Part shown: positions 42,583-53,947 of the stretch, piece by piece | Numbering within the stretch: the stretch's first letter is position 1 | How the letters are laid out: each line of letters begins with the position of its first letter | NCBI RefSeq assembly: GCF_000002235.5 | Contig: NW_022145610.1 | Span: forward strand, 35,386,266 to 35,450,265 | DNA: 64,000 nt | Origin: Strongylocentrotus purpuratus | Lineage: Eukaryota > Echinodermata > Echinoidea > Camarodonta > Strongylocentrotidae | Direction: 5' to 3' | Translations under genes and position numbers: made by a program | Notes under the pieces: model-generated | The model's database searches: none | Told to the model about the DNA's origin: nothing | What the model saw: the letters and a program-made list of their open reading frames with translations, nothing else

Positions 42583-44129
42583 GGGGGGGGGGAGGGGTGG
42601 TGGGTAGTAAGCAATTTTCAATTTTAGATTAAACGACATTGCTACATGTTTAACTTTAAGCGAAGTCGAGGGCAATTTCAACACACTCTTAAATATCCCG
42701 TAGAATTCATGTTCGGATTGGGTGATATGTTTATTGTAATGTTCGCTAATGTTATTAGATGACTGAAATTCCCTGAGGATAATTTTTCGAAAGACTTTGC
42801 CATCGTATTCTTTTGAACTTACTTTGTATTTGTTGTAGATTTCCATTGACCTCAGTTGCATTATACATCAAAATTAAATGAATCGTGTGATCATAATATG
42901 AATATTGAATTTAGGGCAAGGAAAAGCAAGGTAAACAAAGAAGAAATAAAGAACGTAGAACGTCGAAATGAAATAACAGACATATTATTTGGTAGATAAA
43001 AGATCGATATTATAGTGAACGACCTACCATATGATTTTATTTTGCGCAGAAAAGTATAGGTTACAGTCGAGGGTCGGATTAAACGGCAAAGATAATTCGC
43101 TGCTTTAAAAGCAACTGAATTGGGATTGGGATATAAACTAAGACATTCCAAATGAAAGCCGATCATCATCAATATCAGTTGAAGAATTATCAATAAACGG
43201 TCTTTGGGCGTAGGAATTTGTTGTTTTTATTAGATTCCCAAGAAAAGGCAATGTCAGATAAACGAGATGAACAAAGAGGAGCTTCATCTGGCGATGGTTT
43301 TGGGAAGGTCTTTCTTAGAAGAATGACGTACGTGCAAGATTTGTTGCTGACTTGCTCTTGAACCGGGACTGAGCTCCTTATTTACGAATTAAAAAGTTCG
43401 GAGAGGGGCAGTCTTCTCAGTTTCACGAGATGATCTCCCTCTATCCCTCGTGATGAAATGACAGGAACCTTGAGGGGAGTGTGTTTACCAAGTTCACCGA
43501 GAGGGTAGGATTCGGCAGTGGATGCTTGCTTAGGGGCAGATGCTGGATATTCTTGGGGTAGGGGAGGGAGGCAGCAAAAGTCCAAAATATCTTGCTTTTT
43601 TTGGAATCCCTGCAATATTACTCCAAAATTCTCTGACAAGCAGGAAAGAAAGAAACAAACGAATAAAACAACAAGCCAACAAATAATTAAAAAAGGTTAT
43701 CGCATTTTTTTACGTTCTTTTTCAGTTCAAGTAAAAATCAAGCAAAGAAAGAAACACGAATGGCTTTAGCGTATTTACGTGTTTTTCGGTTTAATTTTGC
43801 TTGAGACATGGATACAGGAACCCAAATTCGTGTATATCATCATTTGTTTTGTAATTTAGCTACGCCAGGATTCTTTTATTTTCCTAATAGGGCGACATGC
43901 ACCCCGCAAGCCCTCTGGAAACGCCAATGGTGCCAACGCCCTTCCAAACGTCATTTTTAGGGGCTCTTTTTCACGCATTCCGCTTAGAGTTCAAAAGTTG
44001 AAGTACGCGTGTAAAGATTTGCAGCCGGATCTAGTTTTCTCGAACGCTACAAGAAAGAATTTGTAAAATGTGCTCATATGTTCAATATCTGGAGTGTAAA
44101 TAAACTTGAAACGTCTTAGTGTTTTTAAA
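42583..44129. other. No gene recognised upstream of SOUL gene 1
   Basis: AT-rich intergenic sequence without clear repeats after the G-run at 42583-42592. Small ORFs have no coding character. Confidence 0.35.
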
Positions 44130-44584
44130 CTGGATGACATCGTAATTGTAAGACACGCCCATAATTCTAATAAACGACCAATCACAGCAATCACTACAAA
44201 CATGAAATGTCTGTAGTATTAGTAAAGTAGGTGGATTCGTACTTGTAAGTAACGCCCATAATTCTACGACAGATGAAGAAATGACCAATTACAGCCAGGA
44301 ATTCTTTCCAACGTCCATTTATACATGTTACTTTTTTATTTTTTATTAAACCTTTAAATGACGTCACTTTTCTAAATGATTTCATGTACTTGGACTGCGT
44401 GATGTTTGTAATTTTTGGTGTACGTGCATAAAGTTTATTCATATTTTTTCGCCCATCTAACTCCGGTTCGTTCAGAGGATATAAAGGTTTTCCGAAACGA
44501 ACATTATCATTATCATTATCATTCGGTTAGAGAGAGAGGAAAAAACATTGAGTTATCTGTGCCATTTTAGAACCAGACTCAAAG
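44130..44584 (+). promoter_or_regulatory. Candidate promoter and 5' UTR exon of SOUL gene 1
   Basis: Two diverged tandem modules each contain CGCCCATAATTCT followed by a CCAAT box (CGCCC at 44156 and 44253; CCAAT at 44178-44182 and 44285-44289). A perfect CRE palindrome TGACGTCA follows at 44359-44366, and a TATAAAG box at 44480-44486. About 30 nt downstream an Inr-like stretch leads into a short putative 5' UTR exon ending AAAG|GTATGA at 44584. The coding exon has an acceptor at 45480, consistent with such an exon. The transcription start is inferred. Confidence 0.55.
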
Positions 44585-45491
44585 GTATGAAGTTTATTTA
44601 TTTATTTCACAGATGTTTTTTATATTGTTGTTTCTGTTCACTTTTTCTCTTGTAATTATTTTCTCCTTCTTTTCCTCACAATTAATTTTGATCATTGTCG
44701 TACGCGCACTGTAATCTTTAATGCATTTGTTCTTCAGTTGATTTTTCGTTGTTATGAATAAACTGTAGATATATTAGTTTTAGATACGAGATCCGAGCAG
44801 CCGATACAATGTGAATGTACTATTCTGTTTCAAGTGCTCTTATTTTATAACAATTTTGCGTTAAGATAACCAATGGTGAGTCTGACCTGAATTTCGTCAT
44901 TTAATTTGAGCATGAAAATGTTAGACATAGTAATGTTCGTCATTGTTAAGAAACTTACTGTCCGGATAATTCTTAATGCATTATATACGTACTGAGGCTA
45001 ATTTTGATGATGATTTTGTGCATTGCTACAATATCATTTTAGTCAGGAGAAGATGATCTTAACGTAGGGTGACACACGCATTACTTTTGATATACGAATC
45101 GCCTTTTTGCCGACACATAATCTTGATAATATAAAGTTAATATTAAGCCTAATTAGAAACTTAACAAAATGCTCTTTTAGAAATGAGAGAAAGGAGAAGA
45201 AAAGAGTCAGCGGCAACAAAATAACCGCAAAGATTAAAAGGGAAATGAATAAATACCATACTCATACCAACCCTTTGGTTGCTATGAATACATAAACAAA
45301 TATATTAGACTAAGGTTTAGTTCCTTTAAAAAATGTATAGGGTTAAATCATATTCTCAATCCATTTCACAGACTTTTTTTACCCAAAATACGAGGATAAT
45401 TATGAAGATATTAGTTCTAATAATAGCAAATAACTGTTCCTTGTCTCGTACATTTTGTATGTTTGGTCTTTGCCATACAGATTCATTAAAG

Positions 45492-48400
45492 ATGAATTTC
45501 TTCCAAGTCATCACTTTTGTTCTCTTGATATCAACAACGTCTCGAGGATGCCCAACAAAAGAGAAACCAACCCTCGTCATCGAGGGATCCGGAGATCTCG
45601 ATGATCCCGCTCGACATCATTCGATCAGTGTCAATGCCGAAGAATATCTAACGACGGACAATCTCGGCTCTGTGAGTGGTCTGCGACCAGGAGGCCCGGG
45701 TCGAATCTTAGATACAGCTCAGAACAAAGAGTTTTATCCTTCTCGAGCTAGAAAAATCGATCTCGACAACAAATCCGACGAGGACGGGGTGAACGATTAC
45801 GCGGCTGAGAAACGTAAGGCGGATGAAGGTCCAGGATTGGTTTTCGGAGGCAGCGCCGACTCGCTAACGACGGTCTTATCTGAACATAATCGCTATTTGC
45901 AAACTCAAAAGGTACCCGGTTCTGTGTTTCTCTTGGAGACTGTCCCCTCCGCAAAATCAACTTCGGTTCCCTCCGTGCCCGAAAGTCTCGATGGATCCAT
46001 TTCATCTGGACACCCTAGTCAAGAATTGGCCCAACCTAGAAGTTCGAGTCGGGTGAACTTTCCACTATGGCCTAGTCCTTCAACAGACGGCCCACCCGAA
46101 AGTCCAAACCAACCCGAGCCGACAACACACCATCACCCTCTTCCATCGCGCTTACCTGAACTCCTGGCAGTCAAACCAATAAGTCCATCTAGAAGCAATT
46201 TGGACTTCCAGCAACCTGGACTCTCCGCGGCACCAGGTTTGGTTGTTCAGGATCCCGGCACCTCTTCTATCATGCAGCGACTTCCTCCAGAACTGCTGAT
46301 GTACTTGCAGACTCTAGGGACATCTGTCGAAAGCCATCTCTTGGAAGAGTTTAGAAGTATCGGGTTCAGTATGGGACCCCACGGAGAAGGGTGAGTGCTA
46401 GTTTATCCAATAGTTATAGCCTACTGTTTCATAACCCAATGGCACTTGTTAATCTGTTAATCCATGCGAGCAAATTTCCAAATGAATCGATAGGAAAAAA
46501 TTATATTGCAAATAGCGGACACTGGCCGGATTGAGAGAGGTTTATAAATTAGAATGATTGCAAAATACGTTTAAATAGACAATAGTGTAATAATTACATA
46601 TTAATCGAAGAATTCATTACGCGTGTTTCTGTTGTTCTGTAAATTTAGGTTTAAGTTAACAATTTTTGGGGTGAATTAAACAGACTGTTTTGTCCACTAT
46701 TTCCCCGACCACATTTACCGTTTCATTCTATCTGTTCATTGTATTAAGTTGATAGCCCCAATGTAGACGGATTAATATTTTCCATATTATTAGGCCTAAT
46801 CCATGTGAATGCAAAAATATCAATAAATAAATAAAAAAAAATTGTACACAGACAGCCGATGTCACTCCCAAATTACAGGATAATATGTTCATTAGGCGAC
46901 GTCGAAGTGCGATCGTATCGTCGTTCGACATGGATTTCGACCGTGGTGAACACCTCATCTTTCGACGTCGCTACTTATATCGGCTTTCACCGGCTATTCA
47001 AATATATACAAGGAGAAAACACAAGGGGTGAGTTTTTTTTCAGCATTACAAAATGAATTAAAGATCTTTAATCTTGATCCCCTTTCATTTACCTTCCTTC
47101 TTTTAACACCATGTTGTTTATTCTCGATGTTACTTTTTGTGCTTTTCACATTTTATATGTCTATTTGTCATCTGCGATCATGGAATTATAATGGGTTTAA
47201 ACACAAAATATTGTTCAGTTAAAAAAAACAGAATCTTGAATAATGAGATAAATGGGCGTTGCAGAAAGTGACACAAAACAACATAAGGGAAAGAAAAAAA
47301 AAGGGACAGATAATGGATGATATAGTATTACGTAACGAATACAAAGGAGCAAACAAAATGAATAGATTTATAATAATGTATGACACATGCTTAGGGTCAG
47401 TTCCTAATTCCTTTCTTTAACTATGCTTGTACCTAAGCAACGGAAATAGTAATATCGCCTTGGTTTCGAACCCGGGACCTCCCGATTAAGTTCTCCGCTC
47501 TTCTTAATTATGTCTCCCAGGAGAAAAGCTAGAAATGGCCAAGCCAGTTCGGACACAGGTTACATCAGCAACTACTGGGAGAGGCACGGAGGAGCCCCGG
47601 GGAGGATGGGGTGGTCGAACCCGCTACACTGTCTCATTCTATACGCCTCGCAAACGAGCTGTGGATTTCCCGACGCCACTTGATCGACGGGTAAGTTTTT
47701 CCAAAATCAAGGGGATGTTTCATCAACTAGAATTTATTTAGATTTAAAAAATCAGTTTTAGCTTAAAACTGATACTTGCGAATTGTATTATCGAATCGTT
47801 TTTAAGGCTTGGTGAAACGATCCCAGACAACTCCTTCCAATCATTTTTCCTGTTATTTTTGTCATAAGTCCGCCTCCATGGTTTTCGCTCTCTCTTCATG
47901 TTCTATGTCTGTATATATTATATTGCTTCCGATCACTTTTATATGTTATTTGCCTGTCCCTGCTCCTTTGTCGTTTTTTTTTTTGCTTTCTCATATCTTT
48001 TCATATATCCATGTCAATTTATACTGTATTATCTATTCATAAGACGATTTCTTTGATTGATTAAACTGTCTCCAGCAAAGACGATATTGGATTAAAACCC
48101 GTCGTCAATTTATCAGTCTACCTGGTTTCTTTCAAGAGATAGCGGATAAAGGAATTTATCAAGTCATGTTGTTCAAAATCTGAATCTTGTTTTGTGTATA
48201 GATCTTCATTGAGGATTTGAGACCGTCTCGGTTCTACGCCTTGTCGTTCGGCGGATTTCCCATCAGCAACCGAGTGGACAAACAAGCCCATCGGTTGGCC
48301 CGACTTCTTCCGAACTCTAATCGGAATCAATCGGACTCACTCGGGTCGTCCCTTTTCGTTGATGTGTACGATACGTAAGTTTATTCCACCTTTCTTGGTT

Positions 48401-49177
48401 TATTTTGTGTTTTTATGTGAACCACTTTGTGAAAACGTTCGTTGGTAATGATGGGATTTCACGATGCATTGTAACTGGGTGGTCCAATATAAAAAATCTA
48501 TTTTTAGAATTTCTCAACTTTTTCTTCATTTTCCGAAAGAGCACAAGAAATAATGGCCAAACGTCGAAAACCAGTTAAAAAGGTTAAGTATTGGCTGAGA
48601 CATGACCATCTGAATAAAATGATTTCCTATAGGAGCTCAGTGTTATATTGCTCTGGCTCATAACTTTATGAACCAGAGCGCTCAATAAATTGTATTATTA
48701 CCTGGTCATTGGATTGAGGATTGTCAGCACACAATGCAAGAACATTCTCCTCTTCCTAGGGAACATTCCAACCAGGCGCCATTTTACCAATGCTCAATCC
48801 GTCATTCCGTCAATCCGAAGAAATGCAATTCTCAATTCACTAAAATGATTTATATCGTATGATTATTTGAAATTAATGCACATTTTCAAGATTTTGATTA
48901 GAGTGTACGGAAATTATGACACCGTAAGGCACTAATCATTTTTTTTTCTTCACATCTATGAAGTATATTTGTAAAGCGCTTAGAGACATTTGTGATAAGC
49001 ACTATATAAAGCTGAATATTATTATTATTATTATTATTATGATTTTGTCATCATATCTTTGTTTTCCTGTCCAGTCCAATGAAGTTGACGGATCGCCACA
49101 ACGAAATCCTCATTCCATTGAAATTGGATGACACTCCTCGACGCTGGTGCTCGGACCCGGGACCTACGACCGAGTGA
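45492..49177 (+). CDS. Secreted SOUL/HEBP-domain haem-binding-family protein, gene 1
   Basis: Five exons join in phase to 506 aa: coding 45492-46390 (exon probably begins 45481 after TTTGCCATACAG), 46852-47027, 47521-47690, 48202-48374 and 49075-49177. The ATG chosen gives a signal peptide (MNFFQVITFVLLISTTSRG); the longer upstream frame crosses the acceptor. Residues 20-300 are Pro/Ser/Glu-rich, probably disordered. From about residue 308 to the end is a SOUL/HEBP domain: EVRSYRRSTWISTVV, GFHRLFKYIQGEN, KLEMAKPVRTQV, then VSFYTPRKRA, FIEDLRPSRFYALSFGG and MKLTDRHNEILIPL. This matches the pattern EVRxY...GFxxLFKYIQGxN...M..PV of HEBP1/HEBP2. Cytosolic HEBPs bind tetrapyrroles; here an extracellular role is inferred from the signal peptide. 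A C-terminal RRWCSDPG tail adds a cysteine. Confidence 0.88.
47455..47520 (-). mobile_element. tRNA-derived fragment supplying a splice acceptor
   Basis: On the minus strand: GGGAGACATAATTAAGAAGAGC then GGAGAACTTAATC and GGAGGTCCCGGGTTCGAAACC, with a perfect B-box GGTTCGAAACC. This is a tRNA-like head of a SINE. The T-stem and acceptor stem no longer pair, so it is not a working tRNA. Its 5' end, read on the plus strand, is TCTTCTTAATTATGTCTCCCAG, the pyrimidine tract and AG of exon 3 of SOUL gene 1. Confidence 0.6.
48961..49042 (+). mobile_element. Retroposon 3' end with (ATT)n tail
   Basis: GTAAAGCGCTTAGAGACATTTG, AAGCACTATATAAAGC and (ATT)n, near-identical to 31196-31265. It lies in intron 4 of SOUL gene 1, about 35 bp before exon 5. 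Confidence 0.75.
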
Positions 49178-50420
49178 CAAAGTACATAATCTTATCATTA
49201 TGTCCTATTAGGGGCGGTAGTCAGGGGCGGGGAAATGGGGTCAGCGCCCACGGTTGCTATCATCCATAATACTTGTTACGACAGCAACTGCTCCGCCACC
49301 CGCTTATTTTGCCCAAATAATGACGACATCCATATTTCTGACATAAATTCATTACTTTTGGTAAAAAATTCACCGATAATTTTTTTATTTTCACTTTTAT
49401 AATGAAAATGAGTCTGATGAATAACACGTAATGTTTGAAGAGATTGGAATGCTTTATGTTTCCTAGGTAGGTAATTTAGAACATCGAAGAGTTCGACTAA
49501 ATAATGCATTTATTTAATGAAGAGAACGATTACTTTCATTCTTCTTTGTCTTTGGCCCCTCTCCTCTATGTTTCCATTAGAAACACAACTCTGCGTGGTT
49601 GGCGAAAAGTCGGATAAAGTTCATTGCAGCAATTGTCATAGCATCATCGCATAATCGAGCAGCTTTTATTGTATTATGTGAATTATATGTATTATGCTAT
49701 ATGCTATTTAAAAAACACGCATCAGGACAGTTCAAAAGATATATGGAGATTTATATCTCCGCACATTTACTATTCCTGTGTATATTTTGTATTAAAAGAG
49801 TGGCGTGTAATGTACGAATATCAAAATGTCATATTTTAATATCAGAAAAAGCACCGGAATATAAAGTTTGGGTTCAAATTGATATAAATATCAGAGACGT
49901 AAGCTTATAATTTAGCAGTAAGCGTTTATCCTTATAAATATGATTTGTTTTTACCTTTTCACATTTTTTCCTACCATCTTTTCTTAGGGGGGCTTGGAAA
50001 AAATATGAAAATGTAATGTCTTAAATCATTTTTTTAATGGAATGTTGATCAATAGTTCAAATTAAAAAAGTTTGAGATTAAAGAGTACACCATATGCGTT
50101 GATGGATACTGTACAGGTTCAAAGAAAAATACAAACCATTCATTAAGGAATATAGGCTTGGGTCAAGTGATTACACGAGGTTGAATAAATATAGTTCAAT
50201 GCTATAGTTAAGATATGATGCAGTAAACCGCAACAAAAATGCCGCCTCAGTGTTTTTACTTGTAAACGAATGGCAACACGGATCCTGAGTGTATTCACAA
50301 AGCTCTGTGTAATAAGATACAGAAATATATTGCATTTATCATGGACAAAAAAAAGGAATCCGCCGCGGTTTTCCCGCATTATGTCTGAACGAGGCTCAAT
50401 ATTTCCTATAATCATTAATG
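49178..50420. other. 3' flank of SOUL gene 1, no further gene recognised
   Basis: AT-rich sequence. The minus-strand frame 50143-50469 runs into the Penelope-like inverted repeat and may be element-derived, but shows no domain I recognise. Confidence 0.4.
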
Positions 50421-50630
50421 TTGAAAATAATATCGCTATTGATATTCGTTTGTCTCGCAATGTGGTCAATAAGGAATCTAAAAGATCACGACGTTTCGTG
50501 CGCTATCTGCAACACTTCGTCAGGTGATAAAAAAAATGTAAGCAAGGGTCTTTTATACGTCGTGATCTTTTAGATTCCTTATTGACCACATTGCGAGACA
50601 AACGAATATCAATAGCGATATTATTTTCGA
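50421..50630. mobile_element. Penelope-like element terminus: 2 x 73 bp inverted repeat
   Basis: The left arm 50421-50493 and right arm 50558-50630 are reverse complements with about one mismatch, and the 64-nt loop lies between them. The arm/loop junction carries a hammerhead ribozyme on the minus strand. Inverted terminal pieces with hammerheads are established features of Penelope-like retroelements. No GIY-YIG or reverse-transcriptase frame remains nearby, so this is a terminal remnant. Confidence 0.65.
50485..50528 (-). ncRNA. Type I hammerhead ribozyme (minimal, Penelope-like class)
   Basis: Read on the minus strand in order: stem I 5' AUCAC (50528-50524); core CUGACGA (50523-50517); stem II GUGUUGC/GCGCAC with an AGAUA loop and one bulged U (within 50516-50498); core GAAA; a 2-bp stem III (AC/GU) without loop; cleavage nucleotide C (GUC); stem I 3' GUGAU (50489-50485). 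All invariant CUGANGA...GAAA...UH residues are present and stem I pairs perfectly over 5 bp. The two-base-pair stem III is typical of ribozymes in Penelope-like retroelements, which usually act as dimers. Confidence 0.85.
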
Positions 50631-50739
50631 TACTACATCCGCAATGAGTAATATATTTAGCATTATCATTAATGTTGTTAATTTCAAACTTTCTACGTGC
50701 TTTGTTATATTCATGTTGTATTATTATATTGAACAATAT

Positions 50740-52259
50740 TTTGTTTATCTTATGAAAAAATATGAGATGACGTCCAATCTTTAATTTTCTGTTTTATATT
50801 TCTTGTTTGTTATGTGGTTGCGTTATCATGTAATTTGCAATGTGAACGACTGAAAAAAGCCCTATAATTCCTTTATAAATTAAAGATACGACCCTTTTCT
50901 TATATATAACATATCCTGTCTTCAATATTTGTACATTGTATATCAAGTAATAGCTAAGCAGAATTGTGCTTCCTACAATTAATAAAATGTAATGTATGTT
51001 TGGTTTTGAAAGGTTTTGTTTATTTTGGAAGGTTATCTAATGTGACTTCACTGTGTATAAATACATATAAAGAAAGAATTTATTAAAAAGTTTCTACTAA
51101 AATCCTATCAACTTAGTTTGTTGAGAGAATACTTAAGCTTCTTTTGTTTTGTAAACTGTTTCATACATTCAATTACTCAATGAATATCGAAAACTCACAT
51201 TACTTATATTGCTTAAGACTATATATGTTCTCATACTGCACAAAGCATATTTGACTATATAAACGCGATTGTAAGACCAAATCCATATTACATGCTGATA
51301 ATAGAAAATAAGTTTTTGTTCTTATATAGCGCATTATACTGTTGAAAAAGGTCTCAACGAAAACAATACGGAAGAAAATAGAAATAATCCGTCGACAACA
51401 TAATTTATGTCCATATTCGTGGCATTTTTTTTGGGGGGGGGGTGAGGGGGAGGAGGGGGGGGGGGGTGTGGGCAGGGGGGCGGACAAATTACAGTACATA
51501 TTCCTAACATCGTGATTTTCGGGGCAGATCCAGGTTGGCACCTGGGTGCAATACCCCCCCTTCCCATTAAGGGGGGGGGGGAGAAGGGGGCTGCTGACAC
51601 TTTTTGGTTGTCATAGTATTGCGAACCTGTGTCCCCTCCCCTCCCCTCCTCTCCCCTGCTGCCCAAGAATCCTGGTTCCGCCACCGTGCAGTCGTGATAT
51701 TCGCAATATCTCAATGTTTAGTGCAAATGGCCGTTGAACACACAAAGATCAGAACAACCATGACACATAGAACTCAGATATCCTTGGTACGTATCAGAAT
51801 AAAGATAAGTATCGAACCTTCAGAATCGTCATGATAAATCTCGGACATTGGATTCCATTCAAAGTTTCTTACTGAAGACATAAAGATTGGCCAAAGGCCT
51901 CCCCCCTCTTTCTTTTAAAGGAGACTTGACATATGCTTTTGTATATTGGTCCCTTTTCTTTGTTGCTGGTCACATTTGAGGGGAATTGGGCCCCACTTTA
52001 CAAAACACTGGAGCTGCCCCTTGAAAGAATAACTGCCTATGAGCATTGCTGCCTACACAATATACTCAGTATAGGCGTTCTTTGTTGCGTGCATGTTTTT
52101 TTTTTTCCATAACAGGGATTAAACCCTGCACAGCCAATCGTCAGATATCCGGGAAAAACAGAGACAAAAAGGTTAACAAACTTCGATTCGCATTGTTCTA
52201 TCAAATTGTAATACTGGGACATGTTTTCCGGGAAGCTTAATTCACTCATATGTGTGCGC
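50740..52259. other. No gene; poly-G/C-rich repeat at 51430-51665
   Basis: AT-rich flanks surround a block with G-runs (51432-51482, 51571-51582) and C-runs containing GGTTCCGCCACCGTGC. It is probably a decayed G-rich repeat element. The proline-rich frames here are artefacts of the runs. A CCAAT occurs at about 52132 upstream of the putative leader exon of SOUL gene 2. Confidence 0.45.
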
Positions 52260-52429
52260 ATAGAGAACGGATCTCCTGCTATCTGAGCTGGACAAACAGC
52301 AAGCCTTTGATACTAAATCTGGGAGTGAATTGCATGATCGAAGCACAATTTTAACTGAACCGTTTCATTGGAGAAAGAAGTACTAGTACTGGACTGATTT
52401 GGATCTCAGTTTGAGCGGTTTTGATATAG
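52260..52429 (+). other. Candidate 5' UTR exon of SOUL gene 2
   Basis: Sequence of higher complexity than its surroundings ends at a strong donor ATATAG|GTAAGTGAC (GT at 52430). The first coding exon of SOUL gene 2 has its own acceptor at about 53928, so an upstream non-coding exon is required. Its left boundary is a guess. Confidence 0.45.
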
Positions 52430-53847
52430 GTAAGTGACTTTATTTATTTGAATCTCGACATAATCAGGAATAATATTTATTTCTAGCATTTTGACTACAT
52501 TTTGACTACAACAGTTGTTGCATACGATATGTTATAATTATATTCATTGTATAAACACCCATATTCGTGTAGGATTAATTTGGAGGCATGGAAAAGTCTC
52601 AAATGTCTGCATCTGTAGATGGGGGAGGGGGGGGGGGACACCTCAAACGATTATTGTAAACTCATTTTAAGCTTACACCTTGCACGTTATCTGGGAAAGA
52701 TCGGGACTTGTCGACATATTTAATTAACTTATTATACCCTCTGCTCTCTAAATGGGGACAAAGAATGAGGTCACTCAGAAATTTTAAATCTCTTAAAAAG
52801 CAGGCGATATTAGGTCAACAGAAAAGCCTATGAAGAGGAAAGAGCCATAATTTACACATGTATCGATCTAAGACAATTAATGATATATGAGAGAAATCCA
52901 TGAAAAGAGGGAGAGAGAGAGAGAGGAGAAGGGGTGGGAATGGACTTCTTATTACTTTTAACGAAAACAAACAACAACTAACGCTAATGGATTCCTCCCT
53001 TAACATTATAACGAGGGTGAGGGGGGTCTAGCTAGCAAGCGCTTTTCCAATTCCCAATTTCTACGATGATACATGTGTTAACCATTAAAATATGGTGGGT
53101 GTGTGGGGGGGGGGGTTGCCTGCTCTTACACCATACCCTCGATAGACAAACATAAAATAACTGAACCCACCGTGAACTTATATCCGCCATAACATGTCCG
53201 GTATGAAAGCTGGTCACCAGATGCATCAAAATAACTGAACAGACCGAATCATTAATGTGCCTCATAGCAATACAAAATATATATGCGAGGATCATTTCCT
53301 CATACCTCTCTTTTCTTGTAGAAATACTCGATATCATCATCTGCAGCATTATAGTGCGTAAAAAAAGCAATGAATGTCAGTAAATTATCAATATTATGAT
53401 AAGCGACACATTTTACCGCGCCCATCAAATAAAGTATATGTTATCATTATTACAGACAACGTGGTGCTGTACTGCGGTCTTTCTAAAGCTATTGCTCTTG
53501 TAATTATACCATATAGAGACAAACTTTCTAATCACCAAATCTGAAATATGAAAGGACATCATGAAACTGAAAGATCTAATATGAACTATATCTCGGGAGT
53601 AAGATTGTTCGAAGAGAAGAGATAAACACGTGCTTTTGTCTTTTTTTTCTTTGTCATTTTCCCTTGTCATTGTATATTCATTTTCGTTTAACGCTTCATG
53701 CATGTAATTACTTTTCAATAATAATGTATCGATCACATTATTCTGTTTTGTTGTAATCAGTGATAAAGTAAATCTGAAAAAAGATCAAAAAAGAGAAATA
53801 AATCAAACCAAATCATTATTCTCATTTAAGATTGTACATGACACATT
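52430..53847. other. Probable first intron of SOUL gene 2
   Basis: AT-rich, with a G-run at 52620-52637, a (GA)n at about 52910-52925 and another G-run at about 53104-53115. No exon was recognised. Confidence 0.35.
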
Positions 53848-53881
53848 TCTCTCTCTCTCTCACTCTCTCTCTCTCTCTCTG

Positions 53882-53919
<38 letters not shown>

Positions 53920-53921
53920 TA
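53848..53921. repeat. (CT)n microsatellite
   Basis: About 74 bp of CT repeat with a few GT interruptions, ending seven bases before the AG acceptor of the first coding exon of SOUL gene 2, where it would serve as the polypyrimidine tract. Confidence 0.9.
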
Positions 53922-53947
53922 GGGCGTGGCTGGATCAAGCTCTCAAG

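Noticed and set aside
42340..42861. 173-codon minus-strand ORF
   Set aside because: More than half of it is one arm of the inverted repeat and is mirrored exactly by the other arm; no domain seen.
46852..47027. Alternative frame of SOUL gene 1 exon 2 with a furin-like RRRR site
   Set aside because: It would need phase 0 entry; exon 1 leaves two spare bases, and the frame with the LFKYIQGEN motif closes the whole gene in phase.
47455..47520. Functional tRNA gene
   Set aside because: The B-box is perfect, but the T-stem and acceptor stem do not pair and the A-box is degraded; better explained as a SINE remnant.
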